Shown: positions 1 to 8,224 of the stretch, piece by piece
Layout: each line of letters opens with the position of its first letter
How positions within the stretch are numbered: the first letter of the stretch is position 1
DNA from: Thermus aquaticus
Lineage (GTDB): Bacteria; Deinococcota; Deinococci; Deinococcales; Thermaceae
Length of the DNA stretch: 33,225 nucleotides
Reading direction: 5' to 3'
Assembly (NCBI RefSeq): GCF_001280255.1
Contig: NZ_LHCI01000106.1
Location: 257,508 to 290,732, forward strand
Translations under genes and position numbers: made by a program
Notes under the pieces: generated by a model
What the model saw: only the letters and a program-made list of their open reading frames with translations
What the model was told of the DNA's origin: nothing
The model's database searches: none

Positions 1-242
1 GGAGGCGGCGCAGGTGGTGGAGGCGTACCGCAGGCGGTGGGAGGTGGAGCGGTTCTTCCGGCTTTTGAAGACGGGGCTGGGGCTTGAGACCTTGCAGCTC
101 GGGGGCAAGCTGGGGCTGCCCAGCGAGAGGGATGGTCCGTACCTGCTCCTGAGGGGCCTGGTTCGCCTGCTCAACTATGAAGTCACCCAAGAACTCTTGA
201 AGCAGGCTAAGGGAGGGCGAGGAAGGAGTTTTGGGTAAAGCC
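1..242 (+). mobile_element. Right end of an IS4-type insertion sequence
   Basis: The first bases carry the tail of a transposase gene and then run directly into the interrupted coding sequence of a peptide-binding protein on the opposite strand. The element edge must lie near 235-245, because binding-protein homology, read on the minus strand, holds up to the codons for KMVYQG and then stops. The transposase stop (236-238) sits at this edge, so it probably overlaps the terminal inverted repeat. The other end of the element is outside the window, so the inverted repeat and target duplication cannot be verified. The exact edge is an inference to within about 10 bp. Confidence 0.7.
2..238 (+). 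CDS. IS4-family transposase, C-terminal fragment cut by the window edge
   Basis: The reading frame is open to the left edge, so this is the C-terminal part of a longer DDE transposase. It contains an exact YREK signature of IS4-family enzymes: Y, two residues, R, three residues, E, six residues, K, within YRRRWEVERFFRLLK. The E of this signature is the last acidic residue of the catalytic triad. The two aspartates lie upstream, outside the window. After the signature come a hydrophobic helix (LLLRGLVRLLNYEV) and a basic tail. The frame ends in TAA at the junction with the truncated binding-protein gene. The whole enzyme would cut and paste its own element. Whether this copy is intact cannot be judged. 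Confidence 0.8.
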   Translation, partial: EAAQVVEAYRRRWEVERFFRLLKTGLGLETLQLGGKLGLPSERDGPYLLLRGLVRLLNYEVTQELLKQAKGGRGRSFG

Positions 243-929
243 CTGGTAGACCATCTTGCCCTGGTTCAGGTAGGCGGGGGTGGAGAAGTCGGTGAAGAAC
301 TTGCGGTAAATCTCCGCCAACCGGGCGGCATCCCTCGTGGGGTCCAGGCCCGCGGTCTGGCGCTTCACCTGCTCCCAGGCCGCGCCCATGATGTGCTTGG
401 GGGCGTAGCCGATGGGGCTCCCGATGAGGTCGGTGGCGTAGGCGGGCTCAAAGATCACGGTGAAGTTGCGGGCGTCCCGCACCCGGAGGTTCACCCGCTC
501 CCAGTAGTCGGGGTCGAGGACAGGCATGCCCTTGGCCTTGCCCACCTCAAAGTAGAACTGGACGTCCTCGGTGGTGATGGGGCGGCCGTCGGACCAGCGG
601 GCGTCGGGCCGGATGGTGATGTCGATCTCCAGGCGCTTCCGCCCCTGGCCGATGTCCGTGAACCGCACCCGGCCGTTCTGGGTGGTGGGCACCTCGGTGG
701 CCAGGACAGCGGTGTTCTGCCCGTCCAGGTTCAAGGTGATGAAGGGGACGAAGAGGTAGTTTTGTATCTCCGCCTTGATGGACTGGTTGGAGATGACGGA
801 GAGGAAGTCCCCCGCCAGGACCCTGGGCTCCTGGGAAGCCCCCACGATGAGGCTGTTGTCCGCGGGCCCCGCCAGGGCCAGCCCTAGGGCGGTTAAACCG
901 AGTACAGCCAGTTTGCCTACTTTCCTCAT
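207..929 (-). pseudogene. Peptide ABC-transporter substrate-binding protein (SBP_bac_5), truncated by an IS
   Basis: This encodes the first 225-230 residues of a family 5 (dipeptide/oligopeptide) extracytoplasmic binding protein. It begins with an N-terminal signal peptide (MRKVGKLAVLGLTALGLALA) and continues with the typical early domain features (LRPDARWSDGRPITTEDV-like segment, here IRPDARWSDGRPITTEDVQF). Members of this family are usually 500-600 residues long, so more than half is missing. Homology ends after KMVYQG, and the remaining codons to the stop at 207 are IS sequence. The 5' end is well preserved, with a strong promoter and an AAAGGAGG ribosome binding site 4 nt before the ATG, so the insertion looks fairly recent. 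A truncated binding protein lacking its second lobe should not bind peptide. Confidence 0.85.
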
Positions 930-974
930 ATGGCCTCCTTTCGCGTTCTCGGCACTCTCTAAGTGGCCGAGGGT

Positions 975-1002
975 ATTATACGCCAGCCAGGCTTAAGGTC
1001 AA
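975..1002 (-). promoter_or_regulatory. Sigma-A promoter of the truncated binding-protein gene
   Basis: On the minus strand, TTGACC (1002-997) and TATAAT (980-975) are separated by 16 bp. This is the best -35/-10 pair in the window. The start codon is about 46 nt downstream and is preceded by AAAGGAGG, so this mRNA should have a normal leader, unlike many other genes here. Confidence 0.8.
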
Positions 1003-1011
1003 CGGGGGAAA

Positions 1012-1048
1012 AGCTAAAGGGGCCTGAAGCCAGGCCCCTCCTTTAGCT
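1012..1048 (-). terminator. Intrinsic terminator after the Fe-S carrier gene
   Basis: GGGGCCTG and CAGGCCCC form an 8-bp stem around a four-base loop. The pairing can extend outward through AGCTAAAG and CTTTAGCT with a small bulge. Read on the minus strand, the core stem is followed by TTTAGCTTTTCC. The outer arm overlaps the stop codon of the Fe-S carrier gene. Confidence 0.75.
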
Positions 1049-1427
1049 AGTGGCCGCAGGTGCGGGCCTCCCCCTCCTGGTCCTTGGTGCGGAAGGAGTG
1101 GCCGCAACCGCAGGTGCTTATGGCGTTGGGGTTGTGGACGGTGAAACCGCCGCCCATGAGGCTTTCCACCCAGTCTATCTCCGAGCCCACCAGGTAGGGG
1201 AGGGACCTCTGGTCCACCACCAGGCGCACCCCGTGCATCTCCACGAAGGTGTCCCCCTCCAGCTCCCTTTCGTCCACGGCCATGCCGTACTGGAAGCCCG
1301 AGCACCCCCCGGACTTGATGTAGACCCGGATGGCCGCCCCTTCCTTGCCGTAGCGGGCCAGGATCTCCTTGGCCTTTTCCGCCGCCAAAGGGGTGATGCG
1401 GATGACCGCCTCCTGGGCTTCTACCAT
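1047..1427 (-). CDS. Fe-S cluster carrier protein of the IscA/ErpA/SufA (HesB) family
   Basis: This 126-residue A-type carrier transfers assembled Fe-S clusters to apoproteins in the cytoplasm. The three conserved cysteines are present: one in the SGGCSG motif (about residue 42) and the CGCG pair near the C-terminus (about residues 110-112). The length is normal for the family. The ATG start has GGGAGG about 7 nt upstream and a possible -10 TACAGT at 1447-1442. The gene is monocistronic: it has its own terminator, and a divergent peptidase gene lies on the other side. The sequence does not decide between the ErpA and IscA/SufA subtypes, so no symbol is given. Confidence 0.92.
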   Translation of the reverse strand: MVEAQEAVIRITPLAAEKAKEILARYGKEGAAIRVYIKSGGCSGFQYGMAVDERELEGDTFVEMHGVRLVVDQRSLPYLVGSEIDWVESLMGGGFTVHNPNAISTCGCGHSFRTKDQEGEARTCGH

Positions 1428-1495
1428 GTCCCAACCTCCCTACTGTAAGGCTAGCACGGCGGGGGTGAAGAAAGGTGAGGCAGGTTCCAAGGGAT

Positions 1496-1501
1496 TAGGA
1501 T
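1496..1501 (+). promoter_or_regulatory. -10 element for a leaderless M24 peptidase mRNA
   Basis: TAGGAT ends 6 nt before the ATG at 1508. No good -35 is visible. This spacing places transcription initiation at or next to the start codon. Confidence 0.55.
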
Positions 1502-1507
1502 GAGGGC

Positions 1508-2638
1508 ATGGACGTGTCCCGCGTGCAGGCGGTGCTAAGGGAAGAAGGGTTTGACGGCTGGCTCCTCTACTCCTTCGGGCGGAGCAACCCCGTGGCCCTT
1601 CACGTTCTGGGCCTGGGCCACCTCCACCTCACCCGCCGCCTGGCCTACTTCCTTCCCCAGGAGGGGGAGCCCACCCTCCTCTGCCACGCCATTGAGGCAA
1701 GCCTCCTCCCGCCCCTTCCCGGAAAGCGGCGCACCTACCACACCTGGCAGGGCTTCCTGGAGGGGCTTGCCCAGGCCCTCGAGGGCTCCTGGCGCATCGC
1801 CTTGGAGTACGTGCCCGGGGGGCGGATCCCCTACCTCTCCCAGGTGGACGGAGGGACCCTGGACCTCCTCAGGGGGATGGGCCTCGAGGTCGCCTCCTCC
1901 TGGCCACTCCTCCTCCTCTTCCAGACCTGGGAGGAGGAGAAGCTCAAGGCCCATAGACGGGCGGCCTCCGGCCTGGTCCAGGCCAAGGACGCGGGCTTGG
2001 CCTTCCTCCGGGAAAACCCCAAGGCCACGGAAAGGGAAGTCCAGGCGCGGATGGCCCAGGTCCTGGAGGGGCTTGGCCTCACCTTTGACCACCCTCCCAT
2101 GGTGGCCTTTGGGAAGAACAGCGCCAACCCCCACCACGCGCCCACGGAGAAGGCCCTGGAGGAAGGAGAGGTGGCCCTTCTGGACCTGTGGGCCAAGGAG
2201 CCGGGCGGGGTCTACGCCGATATCACCTGGATGGCGGGCCTCGAGGTGGGCGAGGCCGCCCACCGGGCCTTCCAGGCGGTGCGGGAGGCCCGGGACCAGG
2301 CCATCGCCTTCGTGGCCAGGGCCTACCGGGAAGGGCGCCACCCCCGGGGGTACGAGGTGGACCGGGTGGCCAGGGGGGTTCTGGAGGAGATGGGGTATGG
2401 GCCCTACATCCGCCACCGCACCGGCCACAACCTGGGGGAGGAGGTCCACGGCTTTGGGCCCCACCTGGACGACCTGGAGACCCAGGATTTCCGCCCCCTG
2501 GTCCCGGGCTTGGCCTTCACCGTGGAACCGGGGGTCTACCTGGAGGGCTTCGGCGTGCGCACGGAGGTGAACGTCTACCTTCACCCGGAAGGGCCGGAGG
2601 TGACCACCCCCCTCCAGGAGGCCATCACCCCCCTCTAA
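1508..2638 (+). CDS. M24 family aminopeptidase (Xaa-Pro aminopeptidase/prolidase type)
   Basis: This 376-residue protein has a creatinase-like N-terminal domain (about 1-135) and a pita-bread metallopeptidase domain (about 145-376). All five metal ligands are visible: D226 (LLDLW), D238 (YADIT), H307 (TGHNLG), E340 (VEPGVY) and E353 (RTEVNV). H314 is the likely second catalytic histidine. The family cleaves an N-terminal residue before proline, or an Xaa-Pro dipeptide, using two divalent metals in the cytoplasm. The start is supported by the leaderless -10 at 1496. The prs gene begins 56 nt after the stop. Aminopeptidase P and prolidase cannot be told apart from the sequence alone. Confidence 0.9.
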   Translation: MDVSRVQAVLREEGFDGWLLYSFGRSNPVALHVLGLGHLHLTRRLAYFLPQEGEPTLLCHAIEASLLPPLPGKRRTYHTWQGFLEGLAQALEGSWRIALEYVPGGRIPYLSQVDGGTLDLLRGMGLEVASSWPLLLLFQTWEEEKLKAHRRAASGLVQAKDAGLAFLRENPKATEREVQARMAQVLEGLGLTFDHPPMVAFGKNSANPHHAPTEKALEEGEVALLDLWAKEPGGVYADITWMAGLEVGEAAHRAFQAVREARDQAIAFVARAYREGRHPRGYEVDRVARGVLEEMGYGPYIRHRTGHNLGEEVHGFGPHLDDLETQDFRPLVPGLAFTVEPGVYLEGFGVRTEVNVYLHPEGPEVTTPLQEAITPL

Positions 2639-2678
2639 TCCACGCCGGCCGGGCAGGGGACCCCAGTCCAGGGCGTGG

Positions 2679-2690
2679 TATCTTGGGGGA
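2679..2690 (+). promoter_or_regulatory. Possible -10 and ribosome binding site of prs
   Basis: TATCTT (2679-2684, preceded by TGG) is followed by GGGGGA and then the ATG at 2695. The -10 to start spacing is 10 nt, slightly longer than at the other leaderless-type starts in the window, which leaves room for a minimal leader. No -35 is recognisable. Confidence 0.4.
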
Positions 2691-2694
2691 CGGC

Positions 2695-3627
2695 ATGGAC
2701 CGCCCCCTTCTGATCTTCTCCGGCCAGTCCAACCAGCCCCTGGCCCGGGCCATCGCCGAGGCCCTGGGCATACCCTTGGGCAGGAGCACCACCCAGCGCT
2801 TCGCCAACGACAACCTCTTCGTCCGCTTTGAGGAGAGCCTCCGGGAAGGGGACGTCTTCATCGTCCAGTCCTTCACCCCCCCGGTGCAGGATCACCTCAT
2901 GGAGCTCCTCATGATGGTGGACGCCGCCAAGGGGGCCAGCGCCGCCCGGGTCACCGCCGTCATCCCCTACTTCTCCTACGCCAGGAGCGACAAGAAGGAC
3001 TCCCCCCGCATCTCCATCGCCGCCAGGCTCATCGCCGACCTCCTGCAGACCGCCGGGGCGGACCGGGTCCTCACCATGACCCTTCACTCCCCCCAGGTGC
3101 ACGGCTTCTTCAAGATCCCCGTGGACCACCTTTCCGCCGAACCCGTAATCGCCAACCACTTCGCCACCAGGGTGGACCTGGAAAACGCTGTGGTGGTGGC
3201 CCCAGACGCCGGGGACCTTAAAAGGGCAAGCTCCCTAGCGAGAAGGCTCCGCCTGCCCCTGGCCTTCATAGACAAGGAGCGGGTCTCCGACACCGAGGTG
3301 CGGGTGCGGATGCTGGTGGGGGAGGTCAGGGGCAAGACGGCCCTGATCGTGGACGACGAGATCTCCACCGCGGGGAGCCTGGTGGAGGCGGTGGAGGCCC
3401 TGATGCAGGCCGGGGCCAAGGAGGTCTACGCTGCCGCCACCCACGGGGTCTACGTGGGGCCAGCCCTAGAGCGCATCGCCAAAAGCCCGGTCAAGGAGGT
3501 GGCCGCCACCGACACCTGCCCTCCCAAGGAAGCCCCCAAGCTCAAGACCCTCACCGTGGCCCCCATCTTCGCCGAGGCCATCTGGCGGATCCACCGGGGC
3601 GAGTCCGTCTCCAGCCTCTTCACCTAG
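2695..3627 (+). CDS. prs: Ribose-phosphate pyrophosphokinase (PRPP synthetase)
   Basis: This 310-residue enzyme converts ribose 5-phosphate and ATP to PRPP, the precursor of purines, pyrimidines, histidine, tryptophan and NAD. Visible family features are the N-terminal FSGQSN segment, the ATP-site and flexible-loop region ([12 protein letters not shown]), the metal/ATP histidine region ([13 protein letters not shown]) and the PRPP-binding signature ([11 protein letters not shown], about residues 217-227). The length is typical of class I synthetases. The frame is open far upstream, but [13 protein letters not shown] is the natural N-terminus and follows the preceding stop. The hydrolase gene starts 2 nt after the stop, so the two are probably co-transcribed. 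Confidence 0.95.
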   Translation: MDRPLLIFSGQSNQPLARAIAEALGIPLGRSTTQRFANDNLFVRFEESLREGDVFIVQSFTPPVQDHLMELLMMVDAAKGASAARVTAVIPYFSYARSDKKDSPRISIAARLIADLLQTAGADRVLTMTLHSPQVHGFFKIPVDHLSAEPVIANHFATRVDLENAVVVAPDAGDLKRASSLARRLRLPLAFIDKERVSDTEVRVRMLVGEVRGKTALIVDDEISTAGSLVEAVEALMQAGAKEVYAAATHGVYVGPALERIAKSPVKEVAATDTCPPKEAPKLKTLTVAPIFAEAIWRIHRGESVSSLFT

Positions 3628-3628
3628 C

Positions 3629-4324
3629 ATGGAAAGGCGCCTCGTGCTCGCCGGCCTTCCCGTCTTGGCCCAGATCCCGGAAAACCCCAGGGCCATCCTC
3701 CTCGCCCTCCACGGCCTCCAGGGCTCCAAGGAGCACATCCTCTCCCTGCTTCCCGGCTTTAAGGAGGCGGGCTTCCTCCTCCTGGCCCCCGACGCCCCTA
3801 GGCACGGGGAAAGGGGCACGCCCCCTTCCGCCAAGAGCGGGCGCTACGTGGAGGAGGTCTACCAGGTGGCCCTGGCCTTCGCCGAGGAGGCCTGGCGGGT
3901 GGCGGAGGAGGCCAGGGCCCGCTACGGCCTTCCCCTCTTTCTGGCGGGGGGAAGCCTGGGCGCCTTCGTGGTCCACCTCCTCCTCTCCCGGGGCTTCCGG
4001 CCAAGAGGGGCCCTGGCCTTCATCGGGAGCGGCTTTCCCATGAAGCTTCCCCAGGGGCAGAGCCTTCAGGACCCCCAGGTGGCCGCCCTCTACCAGGCCC
4101 CCCCGGCCCTGAAGGGCGAGGCCTACGGAGGGGTACCCCTTCTCCACCTCCACGGCACCAGGGACCTGATCGTCCCCCTGGAGCGCATGGAGAAGACCGT
4201 AGAGGCCCTCAGGCCCCACTACCCCGAAGGCCGGCTGGCCCGCTTCGTGGAGGAGGGGGCGGGGCATATCATCACCCCCCTCATGGCCCGGGTGGGGCGG
4301 GCTTTTCTGGAGGCATGGCTCTAA
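3629..4324 (+). CDS. Alpha/beta hydrolase, esterase-like
   Basis: This 231-residue protein has a minimal alpha/beta hydrolase fold. The oxyanion strand motif LALHG lies near residue 26. The nucleophile elbow is GGSLGA with Ser109, the likely acid is Asp179 (HGTRD), and the catalytic histidine is His213 (GAGHI). It resembles small bacterial carboxylesterase/dienelactone-hydrolase-type enzymes, and the substrate is unknown. The gene starts 2 nt after prs and its last 10 nt overlap the next gene, so the three are translationally coupled. A metabolic link to PRPP synthesis is not evident. Co-transcription may only reflect compactness. Confidence 0.85.
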   Translation: MERRLVLAGLPVLAQIPENPRAILLALHGLQGSKEHILSLLPGFKEAGFLLLAPDAPRHGERGTPPSAKSGRYVEEVYQVALAFAEEAWRVAEEARARYGLPLFLAGGSLGAFVVHLLLSRGFRPRGALAFIGSGFPMKLPQGQSLQDPQVAALYQAPPALKGEAYGGVPLLHLHGTRDLIVPLERMEKTVEALRPHYPEGRLARFVEEGAGHIITPLMARVGRAFLEAWL

Positions 4325-4902
4325 AGATACCCCATCTAAGGCTTCGCCGGGATGGGGGCCCCAGAAAGATCCTGGTGGGGCTCCAAGGCTACCGGGGCTT
4401 TCCCGGCGGGTTCAAGGCCTACCGCCAGGTCTTCCCCACGGTGGAGCTCTCCTGGTGGCACCGCCTGCCAGACGAAAGGACCTTGGGCCGCCTCGAGGCC
4501 CTCGCCCCCCCGGGGTTCCTCTTTAGCGCCCTCGGCCACAAGCACCTCACCTTTAGGCCAAGCGGCGAGGAAAGGCGCACCCTCAGGCGCTTCCTGAGGC
4601 GCTTCCGGCGCTTTGGGGAGAAGCGGGGGGCGGTCCGCCTCCTCGTCCCCCAGGGGGTGGAGGAAGGGGCCATGGCCCTTTGGCTGGACCTCCTCGAGGC
4701 GGTGCTGGAGGAGCTTGGCCCCTTCCCCCTCTTCTTCCAGGCCCCCGAACCCTTGAGGCCCCTCCTGAAGGCCCGGGGCCACCTTTTGGTCAACGAGGAG
4801 GGACCCCTTCTCTACCTCCTGGACCCCCCCGGGCTTCCCGAGGGGGAGGGCTTCGCCTACTTCTCCTCTTTGCAAGCCCTGGCCCAGGCCCTACACTCAT
4901 AG
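4315..4902 (+). CDS. Short DUF72 (YecE-like) family protein
   Basis: This 195-residue protein begins with a strand-glycine motif and a segment (VGLQGYRGFPGGFKAYRQVFPTVELS, given in part) that matches the opening of DUF72 proteins: VG-x-x-GY...FPTVE, then a W/F-rich piece with a conserved arginine (RLP), then a PPGFLFS strand followed by K/H residues. Full DUF72 proteins are about 230-280 residues and adopt a TIM-barrel-like fold of unknown function. This one is shorter, with a divergent C-terminal half. It overlaps the hydrolase gene by 10 nt and precedes speA. The assignment rests on the N-terminal third. Confidence 0.6.
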   Translation: MALKIPHLRLRRDGGPRKILVGLQGYRGFPGGFKAYRQVFPTVELSWWHRLPDERTLGRLEALAPPGFLFSALGHKHLTFRPSGEERRTLRRFLRRFRRFGEKRGAVRLLVPQGVEEGAMALWLDLLEAVLEELGPFPLFFQAPEPLRPLLKARGHLLVNEEGPLLYLLDPPGLPEGEGFAYFSSLQALAQALHS

Positions 4903-4918
4903 CGGAGGTTGACCCGGA

Positions 4919-6811
4919 TTGAAGACGGCCAAGCGCTTTTCCCCCAAAGAAGCCGAGGAGGTCTACCTGGTCCCCTACTGGGGGGCGGGGTTTTTCCGGG
5001 TAGGCGAAAGGGGCGAGCTGGAGGTGACCCCTCTGGGCCCTGAAGGGCCTTCCGCCTCCCTTTTGGAGATCGTGGAGGCCCTGAGGGACGAGGGGCGGCC
5101 CCTACCCCTTGTCCTCCGCTTCCCCCAGATCCTGGAGGCCCGGGTCCGGGAGCTCAACGAGGCCTTCCTCCGGGCCATGGAGAAGTACGGCTACCGGGGG
5201 GGCTACCGGGGGGTCTACCCGGTGAAGGTCAACCAGCGCCGCCTGGTCCTGGAGACCGTGGCCCGGGCGGGTAGGCCCTACCACCATGGCCTCGAGGCGG
5301 GCAGCAAGCCGGAGCTGGCCCTGATCCTGGCCCAGGACCTCTCCAAGGAGGCCCTCATCACCACCAACGGCTTCAAGGACGACGACTTCATCCGCCTGGC
5401 CCTCATGGGCAAGAAGCTGGGCCGCAACGTGGTCATCACCCTGGAGAAGTTCGCGGAACTCCCCAGGGTCCTCCGCCTCTCCCGGGAGGTGGGGGTGAGG
5501 CCCAGCCTGGGGATCCGCTACAAGCTGAAGGCCAAGGGGGCGGGGCAGTGGGAGGCCTCGGGGGGAGAGAACGCCAAGTTCGGCCTCACCACCCCCGAGA
5601 TCGTCAAGGCGGTGGAGATCCTTAAGGAAGAGGGCCTCCTGGACACCCTGGTCATGCTCCACGCCCACATCGGCAGCCAGGTCACGGACATCCGCCGCAT
5701 CAAAGCCGCCGTGCGGGAGGCGGCCCAGACCTACGTGCAGCTCAGGAAACTGGGAGCCCCCCTCCGCTACCTCAACCTGGGGGGCGGCCTGGCCGTGGAC
5801 TACGACGGCTCCAAGACCAACTTCTACGCCTCCGCCAACTACACGCTTCAGGAGTACGCCGAGGACCTGGTCTACGTGACCAAGGAGGTGGTGGAGGCCC
5901 ACGGAGAGCCCCACCCCATCCTGGTGACGGAGTCCGGCCGGGCGGTGACCGCCTACCACGAGGTCCTGGTCCTGGAGGTCATTGACGTCATCACGCCTCC
6001 CGGGGAGGAAAAGCCCGCGCCCCCCCCTGAGGAGGCCCACCCCCTGGTCAAGGAACTCTGGGAAAGCCTGGAAAACCTCTCGGCTAAGAACTTCCGCGAG
6101 GTCTACCACGACGCCTTCGCCGACAAGGATACCTTGCAAACCCTCTACGACCTGGGCCTGGTGTCCCTGAAGGACCGGGCGCTGGCGGAGGAGATCTTCT
6201 ACCACATCGCCCGGCGGGTCTACGCCATCGCCCAGAGCCTTCCCTACGCCCCCGACGAGCTGGAGGACCTGGAGAAGCTCCTGGCCGACAAGCTGGTGTG
6301 CAACTTCTCCATCTTCCAAAGCCTCCCCGACGCCTGGGCCATCCACCAGCTCTTCCCCATCGTCCCCTTGAGCCGTCTTTCCGAGCCCCCTGCCCGCAGG
6401 GCCACCCTGGTGGACATTTCCTGCGACTCCGACGGGAAGATTGACCGCTTCATTGACCTCCACGACGTGCGCCACACCCTTCCCGTCCACCCCGTGCGCC
6501 CGGGGGAGCCCTACTACCTGGGGGTCTTCCTGATAGGGGCCTACCAGGACGTCTTGGGCAGCAACCACAACCTCTTCGGCCAGGTGGGGGAAGCCCACGT
6601 GGAGGTGGACGAGGAGGGCTTCGCCATAGAGCGCTTCGTCCCCGGAGAGACGGCGGAGAAGGTCATTGAGAAGATGGGCTTCACCGCCCGGGAGCTGATG
6701 CTCGGGGTGGAGCGCCTGGTGCGGCAAAGCCGGCTCTCCCCCGCGGAAAAGGGGGCCTTCCTGGAACGCTACGCCCGGGAGCTCCAGGGGTACACCTACC
6801 TGGAGGACTAG
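4919..6811 (+). CDS. speA: Biosynthetic arginine decarboxylase, PLP-dependent
   Basis: This 630-residue enzyme decarboxylates arginine to agmatine, the first step of polyamine synthesis. In Thermus, agmatine is aminopropylated before urea removal, on the way to spermidine and long or branched polyamines. The PLP lysine is K103 in YPVKVNQ. The barrel motif HAHIGSQ lies at about 248-254, and the C-terminal active-site motif CDSDG begins at about C502. The length is normal for SpeA. The start is TTG, with GGAGG 10 nt upstream, and no better ATG or GTG fits the conserved N-terminus. It ends the prs operon. The metK gene faces it from the opposite strand. Confidence 0.95.
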   Translation: MKTAKRFSPKEAEEVYLVPYWGAGFFRVGERGELEVTPLGPEGPSASLLEIVEALRDEGRPLPLVLRFPQILEARVRELNEAFLRAMEKYGYRGGYRGVYPVKVNQRRLVLETVARAGRPYHHGLEAGSKPELALILAQDLSKEALITTNGFKDDDFIRLALMGKKLGRNVVITLEKFAELPRVLRLSREVGVRPSLGIRYKLKAKGAGQWEASGGENAKFGLTTPEIVKAVEILKEEGLLDTLVMLHAHIGSQVTDIRRIKAAVREAAQTYVQLRKLGAPLRYLNLGGGLAVDYDGSKTNFYASANYTLQEYAEDLVYVTKEVVEAHGEPHPILVTESGRAVTAYHEVLVLEVIDVITPPGEEKPAPPPEEAHPLVKELWESLENLSAKNFREVYHDAFADKDTLQTLYDLGLVSLKDRALAEEIFYHIARRVYAIAQSLPYAPDELEDLEKLLADKLVCNFSIFQSLPDAWAIHQLFPIVPLSRLSEPPARRATLVDISCDSDGKIDRFIDLHDVRHTLPVHPVRPGEPYYLGVFLIGAYQDVLGSNHNLFGQVGEAHVEVDEEGFAIERFVPGETAEKVIEKMGFTARELMLGVERLVRQSRLSPAEKGAFLERYARELQGYTYLED

Positions 6812-6833
6812 GGGCCGTTAAGGCTCCGTTAAA

Positions 6834-6890
6834 GACGAGGCCCTCTACCGGGCCAAGCGCGCGGGGAAAAACCGGTTGGAGACGGCCTAA
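6834..6890 (+). pseudogene. C-terminal scar of a GGDEF (diguanylate cyclase) gene
   Basis: Nineteen codons including the stop read DEALYRAKRAGKNRLETA, which is the characteristic end of GGDEF domains (A-D-x-A-L-Y-x-A-K-x-x-G-K-N-R). There is an in-frame TAA at 6819-6821, so the rest of the gene is gone. The scar lies between the speA stop and the terminator. I infer that a diguanylate cyclase gene once stood here and was deleted. Confidence 0.7.
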
Positions 6891-6926
6891 CCCAGAGAAC
6901 TAGGCTCCGGTACGTCCTTTTGGGGC

Positions 6927-6960
6927 CCCCGCCGTGGCAAGAGCCACGGCGGGGTACTTT
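6927..6960. terminator. Hairpin terminator between convergent speA and metK
   Basis: CCCCGCCGTGGC (6927-6938) and GCCACGGCGGGG (6943-6954) form a perfect 12-bp stem with an AAGA loop. On the plus strand the stem is followed by TACTTT. On the minus strand no clear U-run follows. It can serve both converging transcripts. Confidence 0.8.
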
Positions 6961-8146
6961 AAAGCCCCGTTTCCCGCCTCAAGGCCTCCACCCGGTCCGT
7001 CTCCTCCCAGGGGAAGCCGGGCCGGCCAAAGTGGCCGTAGGCGCTGGTGGGGGTGTAGATGGGCCTTAGGAGGTCCAGCTCCTCAATGATGGCCAGGGGC
7101 CTCGGGTCAAAGACCTTAGCGGCGATCTCCGTGAGCTTCTCGTCGGGCAGGACCCCGGTGCCGAAGGTCTCCACCCGCAAGGACACGGGCCGCGCCTTGC
7201 CGATGGCGTAGGCGAGCTCCACCAGGGCCCGCTTCGCAAGCCCCGCCGCCACCAGGTTCTTGGCCATGTAGCGGGCGTAGTAGCTGGCGGAGCGGTCCAC
7301 CTTGGTGGGGTCCTTGCCGCTGAAGGCCCCGCCCCCGTGGGGCACCGCCCCTCCGTAGGTGTCCACGATGATCTTCCGGCCCGTCAAGCCGGTGTCGGCG
7401 TGGGGGCCTCCCAGGATGAAGCGGCCCGAGGGGTTGATGAGGTACTCCGTCTCCCCCTCCTTGAGGTACTCCGCCGGGATGGCCTGGCGGACCACCTCCC
7501 GGATCAGGTCCTCCCTAAGCTGCTCCTGCTCCACCTCGGGGGAGTGCTGGGCGGAGACCACCACGGTCTTCACGTAAAGGGGCCGGTCCCCCTCGTAGAC
7601 CACGGTCACCTGGGCCTTGCCGTCGGGGCGCAGGTAGGGCAGGAGGCCCGTCTTGCGCACCTCGGCCAGGCGCATGGTGAGGCGGTGGGCCAGGGTAATG
7701 GGGAGGGGCATGAGCTCCGGGGTTTCGTCCGTGGCGTAGCCGAACATGAGGCCCTGGTCCCCCGCCCCCACGCGGTCTAAGGGATCGGTGGACTTGAGAA
7801 CCCGCCACTCGTAGGCCAGGTTCACGCCTCCGGCGATGTCCGGGGACTGCTCGTCTATGGCGGTGAGGACGGCGCAGGTGTCGGCGTCAAAGCCGTACTT
7901 GGCCCGGGTGTAGCCCACCTCCCGCACCGTCTTGCGCACCAGGCCCGGGATGTCCACGTACCCCTCGGTGGTGATCTCCCCCGCCACGAAGACAAGCCCC
8001 GTGGTGACCAGGGTCTCCGCCGCCACCCGGGCCTTCTTGTCCTGGGCGATGAGGGCGTCCAGGATGGCGTCGGAGATCCGGTCCGCCAGCTTGTCCGGGT
8101 GCCCTTCCGTGACCGATTCAGACGTGACCAGCCGCAACTTGCGCAC
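6959..8146 (-). CDS. metK: S-adenosylmethionine synthetase (methionine adenosyltransferase)
   Basis: This 395-residue enzyme makes AdoMet from methionine and ATP and hydrolyses the triphosphate. Visible motifs are [15 protein letters not shown] near the N-terminus, [12 protein letters not shown] (the ATP-site hexapeptide region) and [16 protein letters not shown] (the P-loop-like motif). Length and architecture are complete. The start is ambiguous. GTG at 8146 gives the usual N-terminal length but abuts the AAGGAGG sequence. TTG at 8137 has ideal spacing (8 nt) to that site and would remove three residues. AdoMet is needed by the methyltransferase MenG in this window and, after decarboxylation, as aminopropyl donor for the polyamine route begun by SpeA. 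Confidence 0.95.
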   Translation of the reverse strand: MRKLRLVTSESVTEGHPDKLADRISDAILDALIAQDKKARVAAETLVTTGLVFVAGEITTEGYVDIPGLVRKTVREVGYTRAKYGFDADTCAVLTAIDEQSPDIAGGVNLAYEWRVLKSTDPLDRVGAGDQGLMFGYATDETPELMPLPITLAHRLTMRLAEVRKTGLLPYLRPDGKAQVTVVYEGDRPLYVKTVVVSAQHSPEVEQEQLREDLIREVVRQAIPAEYLKEGETEYLINPSGRFILGGPHADTGLTGRKIIVDTYGGAVPHGGGAFSGKDPTKVDRSASYYARYMAKNLVAAGLAKRALVELAYAIGKARPVSLRVETFGTGVLPDEKLTEIAAKVFDPRPLAIIEELDLLRPIYTPTSAYGHFGRPGFPWEETDRVEALRRETGL

Positions 8147-8182
8147 CTCCTTAGGGATCTGCCCCCCTGGGGCAACCCCGAT

Positions 8183-8210
8183 AGTATAGCACCCCCCCTC
8201 GGCCGTCCAG
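8183..8210 (-). promoter_or_regulatory. metK promoter
   Basis: On the minus strand, TATACT (8188-8183) lies 16 bp from a weak -35 CTGGAC (8210-8205). It overlaps the region that drives murI in the other direction. The short leader can form a small GGGG-TTG-CCCC hairpin but is far too short for a SAM riboswitch. Confidence 0.55.
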
Positions 8211-8216
8211 TATGCT
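8211..8216 (+). promoter_or_regulatory. -10 element for leaderless murI mRNA
   Basis: TATGCT ends 8 nt before the GTG start at 8225. There is no Shine-Dalgarno sequence in that gap. Confidence 0.55.
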
Positions 8217-8224
8217 TGGCCCCC

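Noticed and set aside
2188-2694. Upstream in-frame extension of prs (frame open from 2188)
   Set aside because: The extension is glycine/proline-rich out-of-frame reading of the M24 gene, and [13 protein letters not shown] is the normal PRPP synthetase N-terminus.
5102-6727. 541-codon minus-strand open frame opposite speA
   Set aside because: Antisense frames stay open for long stretches in this GC-rich DNA. Composition is typical of a shadow and the plus-strand enzyme is unambiguous.
8147-8182. SAM riboswitch upstream of metK
   Set aside because: The leader between the -10 and the start is only about 35-45 nt, too short for any known SAM aptamer, and holds just a small GC hairpin.
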